Shown: positions 5,668 to 13,229 of the stretch, one piece after another
Position numbering within the stretch: the first letter of the stretch is position 1
Layout: the number at the start of each line of letters is the position of its first letter
NCBI GenBank assembly: GCA_030609665.1
Contig: JAUWBW010000014.1
Location: 1 to 14,722 of the forward strand
Reading direction: 5' to 3'
Source of the DNA: Methanosarcinaceae archaeon
Lineage (GTDB): Archaea; Halobacteriota; Methanosarcinia; Methanosarcinales; Methanosarcinaceae
Length of the DNA stretch: 14,722 bases
Made by a program: the position numbers and the translations under genes
Notes under the pieces: model-generated
Database searches by the model: none
The model's input: the letters and a program-made list of their open reading frames with translations, nothing else
Told to the model about the DNA's origin: nothing

Positions 5668-6111
5668 TTAATCAACTGAGAGGTCACACACATCACACAT
5701 TTCGCCAGTGCCTCCCTCACAGGAAAGTTCAGAATCGAGTGCTCGCGTACCTTCGGCAAGCACAGATGCATTGGACAATGTGCCTCCTATCAAAATGGCA
5801 TCAAATATCTCCTCTTTTGTGATACCCAACCGATTCGCAATCCTGATATGCATTTTCAAACAGTGATCACAACGAAGTGCTGCGGAAACACCTATCGATA
5901 TCAACTCCACTGTCTTTGGGTCCATGCGCTTGAACTCACGCATGATGGAATTATCGTATATAACCTTTGGAATTAAAAGTTCAGGCATATCCTTCATGAA
6001 ATTCATGATATATGGAACTTCACCATATCTCTCCTTGACATCACCAAGAAGTTCATCTACAGCATCCTCAGGTTCCTTTTTCAAAATTTTCCTAATTTTT
6101 TCAATTTCCAT
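5668..6111 (-). CDS. AhpD-like/carboxymuconolactone decarboxylase family protein
   Basis: A 147-residue helical protein of the AhpD/CMD family. The redox-active motif C-x2-C-x3-H is present as CDHCLKMH (Cys81, Cys84, His88), preceded by Glu69, and followed by the usual LGITKEEIFDAILIGG. Family members act as thiol peroxidase partners or disulfide reductases; with both cysteines kept, a thiol-disulfide role is more likely than decarboxylation. Unusually, the C-terminus carries extra cysteines, Cys131, Cys139 and Cys142, the last two as CDVC, which could form a second redox or metal site. The ATG at 6109-6111 follows mmp7 by 44 bp, across an oligo-T tract and TATA-like sequence, so it probably begins its own unit with the metalloprotease and ogt genes. 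The physiological partner is not evident. Confidence 0.85.
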   Translation of the reverse strand: MEIEKIRKILKKEPEDAVDELLGDVKERYGEVPYIMNFMKDMPELLIPKVIYDNSIMREFKRMDPKTVELISIGVSAALRCDHCLKMHIRIANRLGITKEEIFDAILIGGTLSNASVLAEGTRALDSELSCEGGTGEMCDVCDLSVD

Positions 6112-6140
6112 AGAGCAAGTCCCTTACACATTTTGTACAG

Positions 6141-6155
6141 ATAAAAATGGAAAAA
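6141..6155 (-). terminator. Oligo-T terminator after mmp7
   Basis: The minus strand reads TTTTTCCATTTTTAT immediately after the mmp7 stop (6156-6158). Two T5 runs are enough for archaeal termination and would end the atwA-mmp operon here. A TATA-like AATATAAT overlapping the mmp7 end (about 6155-6162) could start the next unit. Confidence 0.45.
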
Positions 6156-7091
6156 TTATATTACAAAACCAACTTCTGATTTACGTTGTATCTTAATCAA
6201 TATATAATTTTTCATTTTTGATGGCATGACCTTTGCCACTTCTGATAATAGCGGACCCTCATCGAATTCTATATTCTCCACTCTCTTATGGAACTCATCA
6301 TAAGGTAACTTTACGCGAAGTCCATCAAGCTGAATTGTAATAGGTGCAGGAGTTAAAACATGCTCGATCTCAGGGATCTGATCTTTGATCTCTTTCATGA
6401 CCCTTGCAGGTAAAACTGCGAGAGGGTCTTTAGCAATCTCTTTCCGCACCCTGCCAACCATTTCACTGACCATTTCGTTCATCTTGTCAAGACCTTCCAA
6501 TTCCGGTTCTTTACGCAAACGATGGGACACACGTCCTATTCCCCCAATATACATATCCGCATTGGGAATATCCTCTGTCTTGATATCAGGCGCACCCGTT
6601 ACAACAATAGGAATGTCAATGCCCTCAAACAATTTTGGTTTCTTGTTAATGATGCAATCGCTAAACGTTCCAAATGAAAACAATGCGATATCATGCTCAT
6701 TGATGAGCTTTCTCTCATAATCACCAGACAGCGCAACCCTTCGTCCCATACCTCTTGCAAGCCCGATCATGTTGGTATTTGCACCACCACGGCGCAAGAA
6801 CTCTGCAATATCACATGCCGAATGTGGCAAATGATGATATGCAAGTGTAGGAGACACAACCGCAATCTCTGTGCCCGTAAGTGGTAATTTTGTTATTTTT
6901 CCAAGCAACTTGATTGCAAGTTCTTCCATCAGGTGTATATCCTTATCAGGAATTAGCATGATAAGTGTGACTTCTGTGGCTGCAGGAATCTTCTGTACCA
7001 AAAATCCACCAAGATCCTCCAAAAGTTCAAGGATCAATCCGTGTTTATGTATCCCGCCTTCGTAAATATAAGGTTCAAGAACTGCTGCCAC
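6156..7091 (-). CDS. mmp7: Methanogenesis marker protein 7
   Basis: A 311-residue cytoplasmic protein of the methanogenesis marker 7 family, found in MCR-containing archaea. Mmp7 has been reported in the large activation complex (component A3a) that, with component A2 and ATP, reduces MCR's F430 nickel to Ni(I). Family features are the early LEPYIYEGGIHKHG, the segment YHHLPHSACDIAEFLRRGGAN and the glycine-rich GLARGMGRRVALSGDYERK. The longer frame opens with a GTG at 7098-7100, but that codon is part of the ribosome site AGGAGGTGA (7097-7105); the GTG at 7089-7091, 5 nt past the site, is the better start. The gene overlaps the end of mmp17 by 17 bp. It is the last gene of the operon and is followed by an oligo-T terminator. 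The family call is firm; the detailed role is from published complexes. Confidence 0.88.
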   Translation of the reverse strand: MAAVLEPYIYEGGIHKHGLILELLEDLGGFLVQKIPAATEVTLIMLIPDKDIHLMEELAIKLLGKITKLPLTGTEIAVVSPTLAYHHLPHSACDIAEFLRRGGANTNMIGLARGMGRRVALSGDYERKLINEHDIALFSFGTFSDCIINKKPKLFEGIDIPIVVTGAPDIKTEDIPNADMYIGGIGRVSHRLRKEPELEGLDKMNEMVSEMVGRVRKEIAKDPLAVLPARVMKEIKDQIPEIEHVLTPAPITIQLDGLRVKLPYDEFHKRVENIEFDEGPLLSEVAKVMPSKMKNYILIKIQRKSEVGFVI

Positions 7092-7689
7092 TTGGCTCAC
7101 CTCCTGTCAATTCATCCAGCATTTTATGAGCTTCCTCTATCCACTCCTTTTTCATGATATCTTCTGTTGCCACAAAAATAAAATGATTTCCATTAAGTGA
7201 ATGATATCGCACCCTGAATCCTTCCGGTGTAGCCCTTATTGCCATATCGACAAGCTTTGACTGCAATGTCCTCTGCGGATCTTCAATAATCATCTCTTCG
7301 ATCTCAGAGATATGTTCAAGCGGATTGTCACAAGTCACAGATATTGTTTTTCTCTCAGGCTGATGCACATTGATACGCCCGCACATCTCCCAAAGATTCT
7401 CAAGCAGCTGTGGAAGGTATGCCTCATTATCAATATCGATAACAACCTCGCTTTCCCCGAACGTCCCTTCTCCAACCTGTGCAAAATCAGAAACTTTCAC
7501 AGGGGGCATACCGCTTCGAAGAACTACAACCATCTGAAACAGAGTCTCTTCAGGCGTAACCACTACCTTAATCTTTTCGATCGCCTTTGCAAGCACCAGG
7601 TCAGTGATCGCATCACTCACGATCTGTTTGTACTGGTCAGCTTCCTCAGGAATGGTTGACTCGACCACAAACGTTTCGAGCGGCCCCAT
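7075..7689 (-). CDS. mmp17: Methanogenesis marker protein 17
   Basis: A 204-residue soluble protein of the methanogenesis marker 17 family. Mmp17 has been found together with Mmp7, Mmp3 and McrC in the MCR activation complex. Recognisable features are the opening LETFVVESTIPEEADQY, the stretch VVLRSGMPPVKVSDFAQVG, and IRATPEGFRVRYHSLNGNHF near the C-terminus. Cys103 and Cys120 are present, but no cluster motif stands out. The ATG at 7687-7689 is 2 bp after the mmp15 stop, with GGAGG in the last codons of mmp15 acting as ribosome site. The 3' end holds the ribosome site of mmp7, so the TGGEPSGSSS tail is partly shaped by that overlap. The assignment relies on family resemblance plus the conserved gene order. 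Confidence 0.87.
   Translation of the reverse strand: MGPLETFVVESTIPEEADQYKQIVSDAITDLVLAKAIEKIKVVVTPEETLFQMVVVLRSGMPPVKVSDFAQVGEGTFGESEVVIDIDNEAYLPQLLENLWEMCGRINVHQPERKTISVTCDNPLEHISEIEEMIIEDPQRTLQSKLVDMAIRATPEGFRVRYHSLNGNHFIFVATEDIMKKEWIEEAHKMLDELTGGEPSGSSS
7097..7105 (-). promoter_or_regulatory. Ribosome site fixing the mmp7 start
   Basis: AGGAGGTGA, nearly the full complement of the archaeal 16S rRNA 3' end, lies inside the mmp17 coding region. It is 5 nt from the GTG at 7091 and contains the GTG at 7098-7100, ruling the latter out as the start. Confidence 0.7.
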
Positions 7690-7691
7690 CT

Positions 7692-8933
7692 CTAATCCTC
7701 CACATAACCTGATGCCAGCAATGCAGCACCTACCGCACCGATCAATTGCGAATGCGGCGGTACGACAACATCGATCTTAAGCAGGTCGCCAAGTGCCTTT
7801 GGAATACCTTCGATAAGTGAAGAACCACCAACAAGGATCAGAGGCTCCTTTACCTCTACTTCCTGAAGCTGTTGCTCGAATATCTGTTCAACAACACTGT
7901 GGCATGCCGCAGCCGCGACATCCTGTGCAGCCGAACCTTGTGCAAGGGAATTGACAAGTGACTGGATACCGAACACGATACAATAACTGTTCATCTCCAC
8001 TTTAGCTTGCATACCCTTTACTGCAAGTTTTCCAAGTTCGGTGATCTCAACTCCAAGCCTCTTTGCTGTCATCTCAAGGAAACGCCCTGACGCACCGGCG
8101 CAGATTCCTCCCATTGTAAACATTCCCGGAATTCCGTCCTCAACCGATATTGCCTTGTTGTCCATTCCCCCAATATCAATAACGGTAGCAGGGCCTTTTT
8201 GCGTACCGGCAAGATACACCGCACCTTTTGAGTTGACAGTGATCTCTTCCTGAACGAGTTGTGCATTGAAATGTTCACCAAGCAGGAACCTGCCGTATCC
8301 CGTAGTCCCTATTGCCTGAACATCTTCTTCTTTGATACCTGCCTGTTCAAGTGCTATATCGTATGCTTTTCTGGCACTTTCAACTACATTGACAGTTGGA
8401 ACCCAGCCCTCGCCTATGAGCTCATTATCACGCATGATGGCGGCTTTGGTCGTAGTGGATCCCGAATCAAGACCAACCGTAAGGCCGGTCTGTTTTTCTC
8501 TTGCAAGCAAGTGTTTACGTCTTGCAATGGTGGTGAGCGCTTCCATGCGTGTCAGCAATGTCGCTGCTGTTGTGCGTTCTGTAAATGAATAACTGATAAC
8601 AGGAATATCGGAATTTTGGTGAATATACCTTCGCACCTCGTTCCTTACAATTGCAGCCTCTGCACACCTGAAACACGATGTGACAAAAACCCCGTCCACT
8701 CTTGCGGTTCCTTCGACAACAGCCTTTGCACGTGCCATCATGAGTTTCAGGTCTGCACTTGCGACCTGAAGACCAAACTCCATCTCAATGGTATCAAGAC
8801 TCGAAATATCCATTTCAGGATAGACAAGTTTAGCATTGACCTGCTCGGCGGCAGAATCCAGTTGAGACTGAACACCTGCAAATTCAGAACCACATGAAAC
8901 AAGAGCAACTTTAACTTGATCTTCTTCGCTCAT
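7692..8933 (-). CDS. mmp15: Methanogenesis marker protein 15, activase-like Fe-S ATPase
   Basis: A 413-residue protein of the methanogenesis marker 15 family. Residues 150-410 are an ASKHA-fold ATPase related to the HgdC/BadG-type activators of 2-hydroxyacyl-CoA dehydratase: GLDSGSTTTKAA (154-165, phosphate loop), GTTGYGR (209-215), DIGGMDNK (253-260) and CAGASGRFLE (278-287). Cys278 and Cys318 (NSYCIVF) align with the two cysteines that bridge a [4Fe-4S] cluster between activase subunits, so the protein probably dimerises around one cluster. The first 140 residues form an extra domain with Cys14 and SCFRC (Cys87, Cys90), resembling part of the dehydratase partner. ATP-driven low-potential electron transfer is the inferred job, fitting MCR activation. 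The ATG overlaps the mmp5 stop (ATGA) and AAAGGAGG (8941-8948) lies 7 nt upstream. Confidence 0.9.
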   Translation of the reverse strand: MSEEDQVKVALVSCGSEFAGVQSQLDSAAEQVNAKLVYPEMDISSLDTIEMEFGLQVASADLKLMMARAKAVVEGTARVDGVFVTSCFRCAEAAIVRNEVRRYIHQNSDIPVISYSFTERTTAATLLTRMEALTTIARRKHLLAREKQTGLTVGLDSGSTTTKAAIMRDNELIGEGWVPTVNVVESARKAYDIALEQAGIKEEDVQAIGTTGYGRFLLGEHFNAQLVQEEITVNSKGAVYLAGTQKGPATVIDIGGMDNKAISVEDGIPGMFTMGGICAGASGRFLEMTAKRLGVEITELGKLAVKGMQAKVEMNSYCIVFGIQSLVNSLAQGSAAQDVAAAACHSVVEQIFEQQLQEVEVKEPLILVGGSSLIEGIPKALGDLLKIDVVVPPHSQLIGAVGAALLASGYVED

Positions 8934-9382
8934 GATCTATCCTCCTTTGGAAGTGAATCCAAAAACTCACTTATCTTGTAGACAAACTCTTTCCCCTCTG
9001 CATCCGAATATGGATACACGAGTTCAAGGACAGGAATGCCCTTATCCCTTGTCAGGAATTTTGTCAATTCGTTGGTACGTGCACACCCCATACAGCCAAA
9101 ACTGATGGCAGCATCATCGACAATGATTGCCGCTTCCGCTTCGTCGATAAGTGGGCCGATAAGCGACATTCTTCCACGCACACCTGCTGGAACTTCGACT
9201 GCTGCGTATTTAAGACCATGTTTCGGATCTTCCGGTGTAATGTTGAGTGGAGGTGAGTCGATTCCGATGGTCGTTATTTTGTCATGTATCTCCCCCATCA
9301 CGGCAAGAGGGGTGTGACCGAAACGTTCGATCAGATCAGATAGGATCAGACTGTTTGTTGGATAAATAAAAACTTTTGTCAA
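8930..9382 (-). CDS. mmp5: Methanogenesis marker protein 5
   Basis: A 150-residue protein of the methanogenesis marker 5 family. From the chosen start it reads (M)TKVFIYPTNSLILSDLIERFGH, the typical opening, and it carries ISFGCMGCARTNEL with a C-x2-C pair (Cys93 and Cys96) that may bind a metal or cluster. The longer frame begins with a TTG at 9409, but the TTG at 9380-9382 has GAGGTGA (9387-9393) 4 nt before it and removes nine residues (up to LKLRGET) that do not fit the family. The gene starts 4 bp after the mmp6 stop and overlaps mmp15 in ATGA, so all three should be translated as a coupled set. Its exact role is unknown; conservation with MCR genes supports a part in cofactor or MCR maturation. 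Confidence 0.86.
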   Translation of the reverse strand: MTKVFIYPTNSLILSDLIERFGHTPLAVMGEIHDKITTIGIDSPPLNITPEDPKHGLKYAAVEVPAGVRGRMSLIGPLIDEAEAAIIVDDAAISFGCMGCARTNELTKFLTRDKGIPVLELVYPYSDAEGKEFVYKISEFLDSLPKEDRS

Positions 9383-9386
9383 TGTC

Positions 9387-9393
9387 TCACCTC
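9387..9393 (-). promoter_or_regulatory. Ribosome site deciding the mmp5 TTG start
   Basis: GAGGTGA overlaps the last codons of mmp6 (its TGA is the stop) and sits 4 nt before the TTG at 9382, supporting the shorter mmp5. Confidence 0.55.
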
Positions 9394-9827
9394 GTAATTT
9401 CAGATTCAATAATGTCTTTCAAATGCGATACTTTCAGTTTTTCAGGGCGTACAACTTTCTCAAGAGGTACGTTATTATCATAATCATCCAATGCTTTTCC
9501 AATGATCGGCAACATTCCGATCTCGTTTCGCAGGAAATGGAATCCGGGTCTTGGACCGCCACCCCGCCCTGCACGGCAACGCCTGTCATCACCGGGAGGA
9601 AATCCTCTTTCTTTTACAAAAATATGGTTCTTGTCAAGTTTCACAACTTCCTTGACAACCCTATTGACCACATCCTCAGGACCGGTCACCATCGTACCAA
9701 AGCATGTTTCCTTGATTGTGATATTAGTTTCTGATTCGTATATCTCAAGTGCAGCATCGATCGGCAATACACTGTCAGAACTTATCACAACGAGTTTCGT
9801 GAGTGTTCCGTCTTCATGAGCCCCCAT
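9387..9827 (-). CDS. mmp6: Methanogenesis marker protein 6
   Basis: A 146-residue protein of the methanogenesis marker 6 family. Family-like features include ETCFGTMVTGPEDVVNRVVKEV in the first half, DKNHIFVKERGFPPGD, the basic glycine-rich RRCRAGRGGGPRPGFHFL and the following RNEIGMLPIIGKAL. Cys41 (TCFG) and Cys87 (RRCRAG) are the only cysteines. The ATG at 9825-9827 is preferred over the adjacent in-frame GTG because GGAGGTG (9833-9839) is 5 nt upstream; its A is the last base of the mmp3 TGA stop (TGATG). This means coupled translation with mmp3. The function is not settled; by association it belongs to MCR activation or modification. Confidence 0.86.
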   Translation of the reverse strand: MGAHEDGTLTKLVVISSDSVLPIDAALEIYESETNITIKETCFGTMVTGPEDVVNRVVKEVVKLDKNHIFVKERGFPPGDDRRCRAGRGGGPRPGFHFLRNEIGMLPIIGKALDDYDNNVPLEKVVRPEKLKVSHLKDIIESEITR

Positions 9828-11398
9828 CACTCCACCTCCCCAATCGATTCTGTCACATACATAACATCGCCGTCCTTGAATTGTTTAAGTTTATCAATAT
9901 CCAGAATGCGACCGATGATATTTGTGCTGGCGAATCTCTCACCTGTCGGTCCAAACAGATCGTCATCCTCGGTTTTTACGCCAACCATCCCCATTCTCTT
10001 TGCAGCCTGGTTGGTAACTCCGATCTCACCGGATAACACCTTGTCCTTTGGACTGTTCTCCGGCATGATCTCCTTGTATTTTTCCGCTTCCCGCTCTGCC
10101 TTGAATATATACGTATTCTCATACGTCATCAAAACGGGCAGAGGTCCAACCGGCTTGAACTGAAGACCTATCGCATGCCTGAAGAAATTAAGGGTCTTTG
10201 GTACAAGATCATCGTACAATTCTATCCTTACAAGTTTTGAGTTCGGTACTCCAAATGCTTTGACCTTTGCAGCCCCCAGAATCTCAATTGTGGTCGGCGG
10301 GGTCTGTATAACAATGATTGCATCATCTTCGGTATGGCCATCCCTGACAAGTTTCACACCAATTTCTGATAATTGCTCTTCCGCTTCATTGAAACTCATT
10401 CCAAGTATCGTAATTGGACGAGGGATGATCTCGACATCTAGATGTTGCCCCGATTGCGCCAGTTTTACAAGTTCGATCCCTTTTGTGACATGCCCCACAA
10501 CAGAATGCATGATACTGGAGGTCCGGTCATCGCAAGAGATGTATGCCCGCCCATTACCGTTACCGACAGTACGTATCGAAACCGTGCCAACGACCCTTGG
10601 CTCAAAGTTCTCATAATCGCACATTTCGCCCTGTAGATTGTCATCGGAAATGAATGAACTTGATACCACACCAACTTTAAATGTCCCATCACGTGTGAGT
10701 GATAGGAAATGTTCCGCACCTTTCGGTGCCAGGGGTGCAAGTTCAACTTCAAAATAAGTGAATATCTTAACCCCATCATCAAGTTGTGTGGAAAGATCGG
10801 TCGTGCAGATGCGCTCTGCCATCTTCTCCCATTCAATGACGGGTTCAATATGGATTATTGCATCACTTTTATTAAATTCAAGTAAAACATTTTTACCGCT
10901 TATGATCTTTGCGAATGTTCCGTTTTCAGGAGAACCGTAATCAGAAGTGTGACGGTTCTTTGTGAATATCAGATGAGTGTTCTTAGGATCAAAACCGCCT
11001 GCTCCAAACGCCACCTCAAAACGTTCAAAACTCTTGGCACCACGTGTTGGGCTTATATCAGTCTCAAAAGGTCCAAAAGCTACAGCATCCTTGCTTATCC
11101 ATCGTACGGGTGTGCCTTCATAATCCTTGTAATGCTCAGACCATATTTGTTTGGATGATTCGTCCGCACCTGTAAGTTCTATTTTGAATTCGCCTTTTGG
11201 CGTTGTGATGGCATATTCAGTGACATCACCGCTTATGCGCTCAGTGCTTTCCTTGAGTATTCCAATTGCAGTACCATCTTTATAGGGAGTCTTTGAAGCA
11301 CTGAGTGCTTCTGCAAGTGTTGCTCCATCAGGCAATGTTATTTCTTGTTCATTAACCTCTACCGTTATTTTATTACTCGTATGAGCGCCTCCTGTCAA
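9827..11398 (-). CDS. mmp3: Methanogenesis marker protein 3, cyclophilin-like
   Basis: A protein of up to 523 residues of the methanogenesis marker 3 family (UPF0288). The N-terminus ITVEVNEQEITLPDGATLAEAL resembles a beta-grasp (TGS/ThiS-like) strand pattern. The middle contains cyclophilin-like elements such as FTYFEVELAPLAPKGAEHFL (213-232) and VVGHVTKGIELVKLA (300-314), and a further cyclophilin-like segment VRIELYDDLVPKTLNFF lies near 390-406. Mmp3 is a reported member of the MCR activation complex. The start is a problem: the only canonical upstream codon is the TTG at 11396-11398, which has no ribosome site, while a strong AGGAGG (11388-11393) lies 7 nt before an in-frame ACG at 11378-11380. 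Starting there would give a 517-residue protein beginning (M)SNKITVEVNEQ. I report the longer frame. The stop overlaps mmp6 and the gene follows atwA by 52 bp. Confidence 0.87.
   Translation of the reverse strand: MTGGAHTSNKITVEVNEQEITLPDGATLAEALSASKTPYKDGTAIGILKESTERISGDVTEYAITTPKGEFKIELTGADESSKQIWSEHYKDYEGTPVRWISKDAVAFGPFETDISPTRGAKSFERFEVAFGAGGFDPKNTHLIFTKNRHTSDYGSPENGTFAKIISGKNVLLEFNKSDAIIHIEPVIEWEKMAERICTTDLSTQLDDGVKIFTYFEVELAPLAPKGAEHFLSLTRDGTFKVGVVSSSFISDDNLQGEMCDYENFEPRVVGTVSIRTVGNGNGRAYISCDDRTSSIMHSVVGHVTKGIELVKLAQSGQHLDVEIIPRPITILGMSFNEAEEQLSEIGVKLVRDGHTEDDAIIVIQTPPTTIEILGAAKVKAFGVPNSKLVRIELYDDLVPKTLNFFRHAIGLQFKPVGPLPVLMTYENTYIFKAEREAEKYKEIMPENSPKDKVLSGEIGVTNQAAKRMGMVGVKTEDDDLFGPTGERFASTNIIGRILDIDKLKQFKDGDVMYVTESIGEVE
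11388..11393 (-). promoter_or_regulatory. Strong ribosome site before an ACG codon in mmp3
   Basis: AGGAGG is followed 7 nt later by ACG, where an ATG would be expected. A TATA-like GCTTAAAATT at about 11415-11424 could also start transcription close to here, giving mmp3 a second, internal promoter within the operon. Confidence 0.5.
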
Positions 11399-11450
11399 TT
11401 GTTTTGAAGTTGGGAATTTTAAGCAGAGGTGGAATAAAATGGCACTGATC

Positions 11451-13064
11451 TTATGATTTATCCTCCGCCTCGACCCGTTCTTCTTCAGTGAGTTTTGATA
11501 AGACTATTTCGGGTTCCCCGATATCTACGACCTTCGCTGCTCTCATCAGCGCCACGCGATCACATACCTCAAGCACAAAATCCATATCATGTGATACGAT
11601 CACAAAGGTTTCACCCATCTCTGCCCGTGCTTTGAGAATCGATTTTGTGACTTCCATCTTTGTGATAGGATCCATCGTACCTGTAGGTTCATCCATAATA
11701 ATGATCTTTGGTTCTTTGATGATGATCTGGGACAGTGCAACCCTGTGCCGTTCCCCTTCACTTAATTCATCTGCCATCTTGGATAATACAGATTTTGCCT
11801 TATTCTCTGTAAAGCCTGTGACTTGAAGTGTCTTTAAAGCCTTCCTTACACCAAGTTCATAAGGCAGATCCAAGCCAATTGACTCTGTTAAATTATCAAT
11901 GATCGTCCTGTTGGGGTATAATCCGTATTCTTGGTGCAATATACCCATATATCTGGTGGCGCGCCCCCTTTTATCAGGACCGGGGATTGTCATATCTACC
12001 CATTCGTCGCCAACCCTTACATCAACATTACCGCTTGTTGGCTGTATCACGCCCATCAATATCTCAGATGTGGTGGTTTTTCCTGCACCGCTCACACCTA
12101 CAAGACCAAATATCTCCCCTTCTTTTACATCAAATGAGACACCATTCACTGCACGCACAACACCCCTGTCAACTGAAATGTATTTCTTGACAAGGTTTTC
12201 CACTTTTATAATTGGTTCTCCAACGGCTACATCAGCATGTTTTTCAGCCTTGCCGACAAGTTTCATGAAATTACTGCAAACTTTTTTGGGATCGCCTTCA
12301 CTAACGATTGCGCCGTCCTCAAGGAAAATTGCCTTATCTGCCAACTCTTCTATGACTTCGGACCAATGGGATGTGATGGCCATCGTCATATTGTATTCTT
12401 TTACTGCCTTCATGATGACATCATGGACGACCTTAACAGTGTTGGGATCAAGGGTACCTGTCGGTTCATCTGCAAGGAGTATCATTGGGTTCCTTACAAG
12501 TTGCCTTGCAAGAACAACTCTCTGTTTTTCACCACCACTCAGGTCACGCGCGATGTGCATCATACGATGGGACATCTGCACATCATCCAAAAGTTCCACT
12601 GCTTTTGGTAATGCATCAACTGTTGAATGCCCGACCTCTGTCAGGGAATTCATGACATTGACGATCACTCTCTCATCACCATATAGTGCAAATGTGCGCT
12701 GGAGCATGATGGCAATTCTTTTTGTGATCTCTTTTCTTTGAGGATCATGTATCGGGAGTTTGACAAAATCAGCCTCATAGGGCTGCAGGATCTCACCACT
12801 GTATTTACATTTCTGGCCCACGCAACTTGGCGGTTCTATGTAACCGCATTTTTCACAGCGAGCCAGATGGTAGATTACTTCTCCGCTGATATTCTCATAT
12901 TCTTCAACCCCTCGCAAGACGTGCATAAGAATCGTCTTGCCAGCCCCACTTCTACCCAATATACCAACGACTTCTCCTTCATTGATATCAAGGTTAATGT
13001 TGTTTAGTACCTTGACCCCTTCGTATTCGATGGTCAGGTTTTTAATCTCTATGAACAATGCCAT
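11451..13064 (-). CDS. atwA: Methyl-coenzyme M reductase system component A2
   Basis: A 537-residue protein with two ABC ATPase domains and no membrane segments: component A2, the ATP-dependent partner needed to activate MCR. Domain 1 has Walker A GRSGAGKT (37-44), Q-loop Gln122, signature LSGGEKQ (175-181), Walker B ILLADEP (195-201) and His233. Domain 2 has GVSGAGKT (323-330), Gln378, a variant signature LSEGERH (434-440), IIIMDEP (455-461) and His492. Between Walker A and Q-loop of domain 1 lies a cysteine insertion, Cys70, Cys73, Cys81 and Cys86, likely a zinc or Fe-S knuckle. The length suits AtwA. The start ATG (13062-13064) has GGAGG 9 nt upstream. It is the first gene of the operon with mmp3, 6, 5, 15, 17 and 7, coupling ATP hydrolysis with their products. 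Confidence 0.93.
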   Translation of the reverse strand: MALFIEIKNLTIEYEGVKVLNNINLDINEGEVVGILGRSGAGKTILMHVLRGVEEYENISGEVIYHLARCEKCGYIEPPSCVGQKCKYSGEILQPYEADFVKLPIHDPQRKEITKRIAIMLQRTFALYGDERVIVNVMNSLTEVGHSTVDALPKAVELLDDVQMSHRMMHIARDLSGGEKQRVVLARQLVRNPMILLADEPTGTLDPNTVKVVHDVIMKAVKEYNMTMAITSHWSEVIEELADKAIFLEDGAIVSEGDPKKVCSNFMKLVGKAEKHADVAVGEPIIKVENLVKKYISVDRGVVRAVNGVSFDVKEGEIFGLVGVSGAGKTTTSEILMGVIQPTSGNVDVRVGDEWVDMTIPGPDKRGRATRYMGILHQEYGLYPNRTIIDNLTESIGLDLPYELGVRKALKTLQVTGFTENKAKSVLSKMADELSEGERHRVALSQIIIKEPKIIIMDEPTGTMDPITKMEVTKSILKARAEMGETFVIVSHDMDFVLEVCDRVALMRAAKVVDIGEPEIVLSKLTEEERVEAEDKS

Positions 13065-13100
13065 TTATAGATTCCTCCGCCAAAGATAGGATGATGCGAT

Positions 13101-13112
13101 GTTTTATTTTAA
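13101..13112 (-). promoter_or_regulatory. Candidate TATA box of the atwA-mmp operon
   Basis: The minus strand reads TTAAAATAAAAC, centred near 13107, which would start transcription near 13081 and leave a short leader carrying the ribosome site. Other AT-rich candidates lie near 13122 and 13146, so the exact box is uncertain. Confidence 0.35.
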
Positions 13113-13208
13113 TTGCTATTTAGTTTAAGGTACTTAAGAGTTTTGTATAGTATGCGCAAAACCCAAATATCCTATTATTATTAGTATTATTATTATATTT
13201 TAGAACAT

Positions 13209-13229
13209 TGTCAATTAATTAAATTGACA
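13209..13229. promoter_or_regulatory. Inverted repeat upstream of atwA
   Basis: TGTCAATT (13209-13216) and AATTGACA (13222-13229) are exact reverse complements around 5 bp. The symmetry, short spacer and position about 100 bp upstream of the likely TATA box suit a binding site for a dimeric regulator; a hairpin in the HAD transcript 3' end is the alternative. Confidence 0.45.

Noticed and set aside
11899..12741. Long plus-strand frame of 280 codons opposite atwA
   Set aside because: It is antisense to a fully conserved double ABC protein, and its serine/threonine/proline-rich translation is typical of a shadow frame.
13171..13200. TAT/ATT triplet run as a possible CRISPR or microsatellite element
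   Set aside because: It is low-complexity AT-rich promoter-type DNA with irregular units and no spacer structure.
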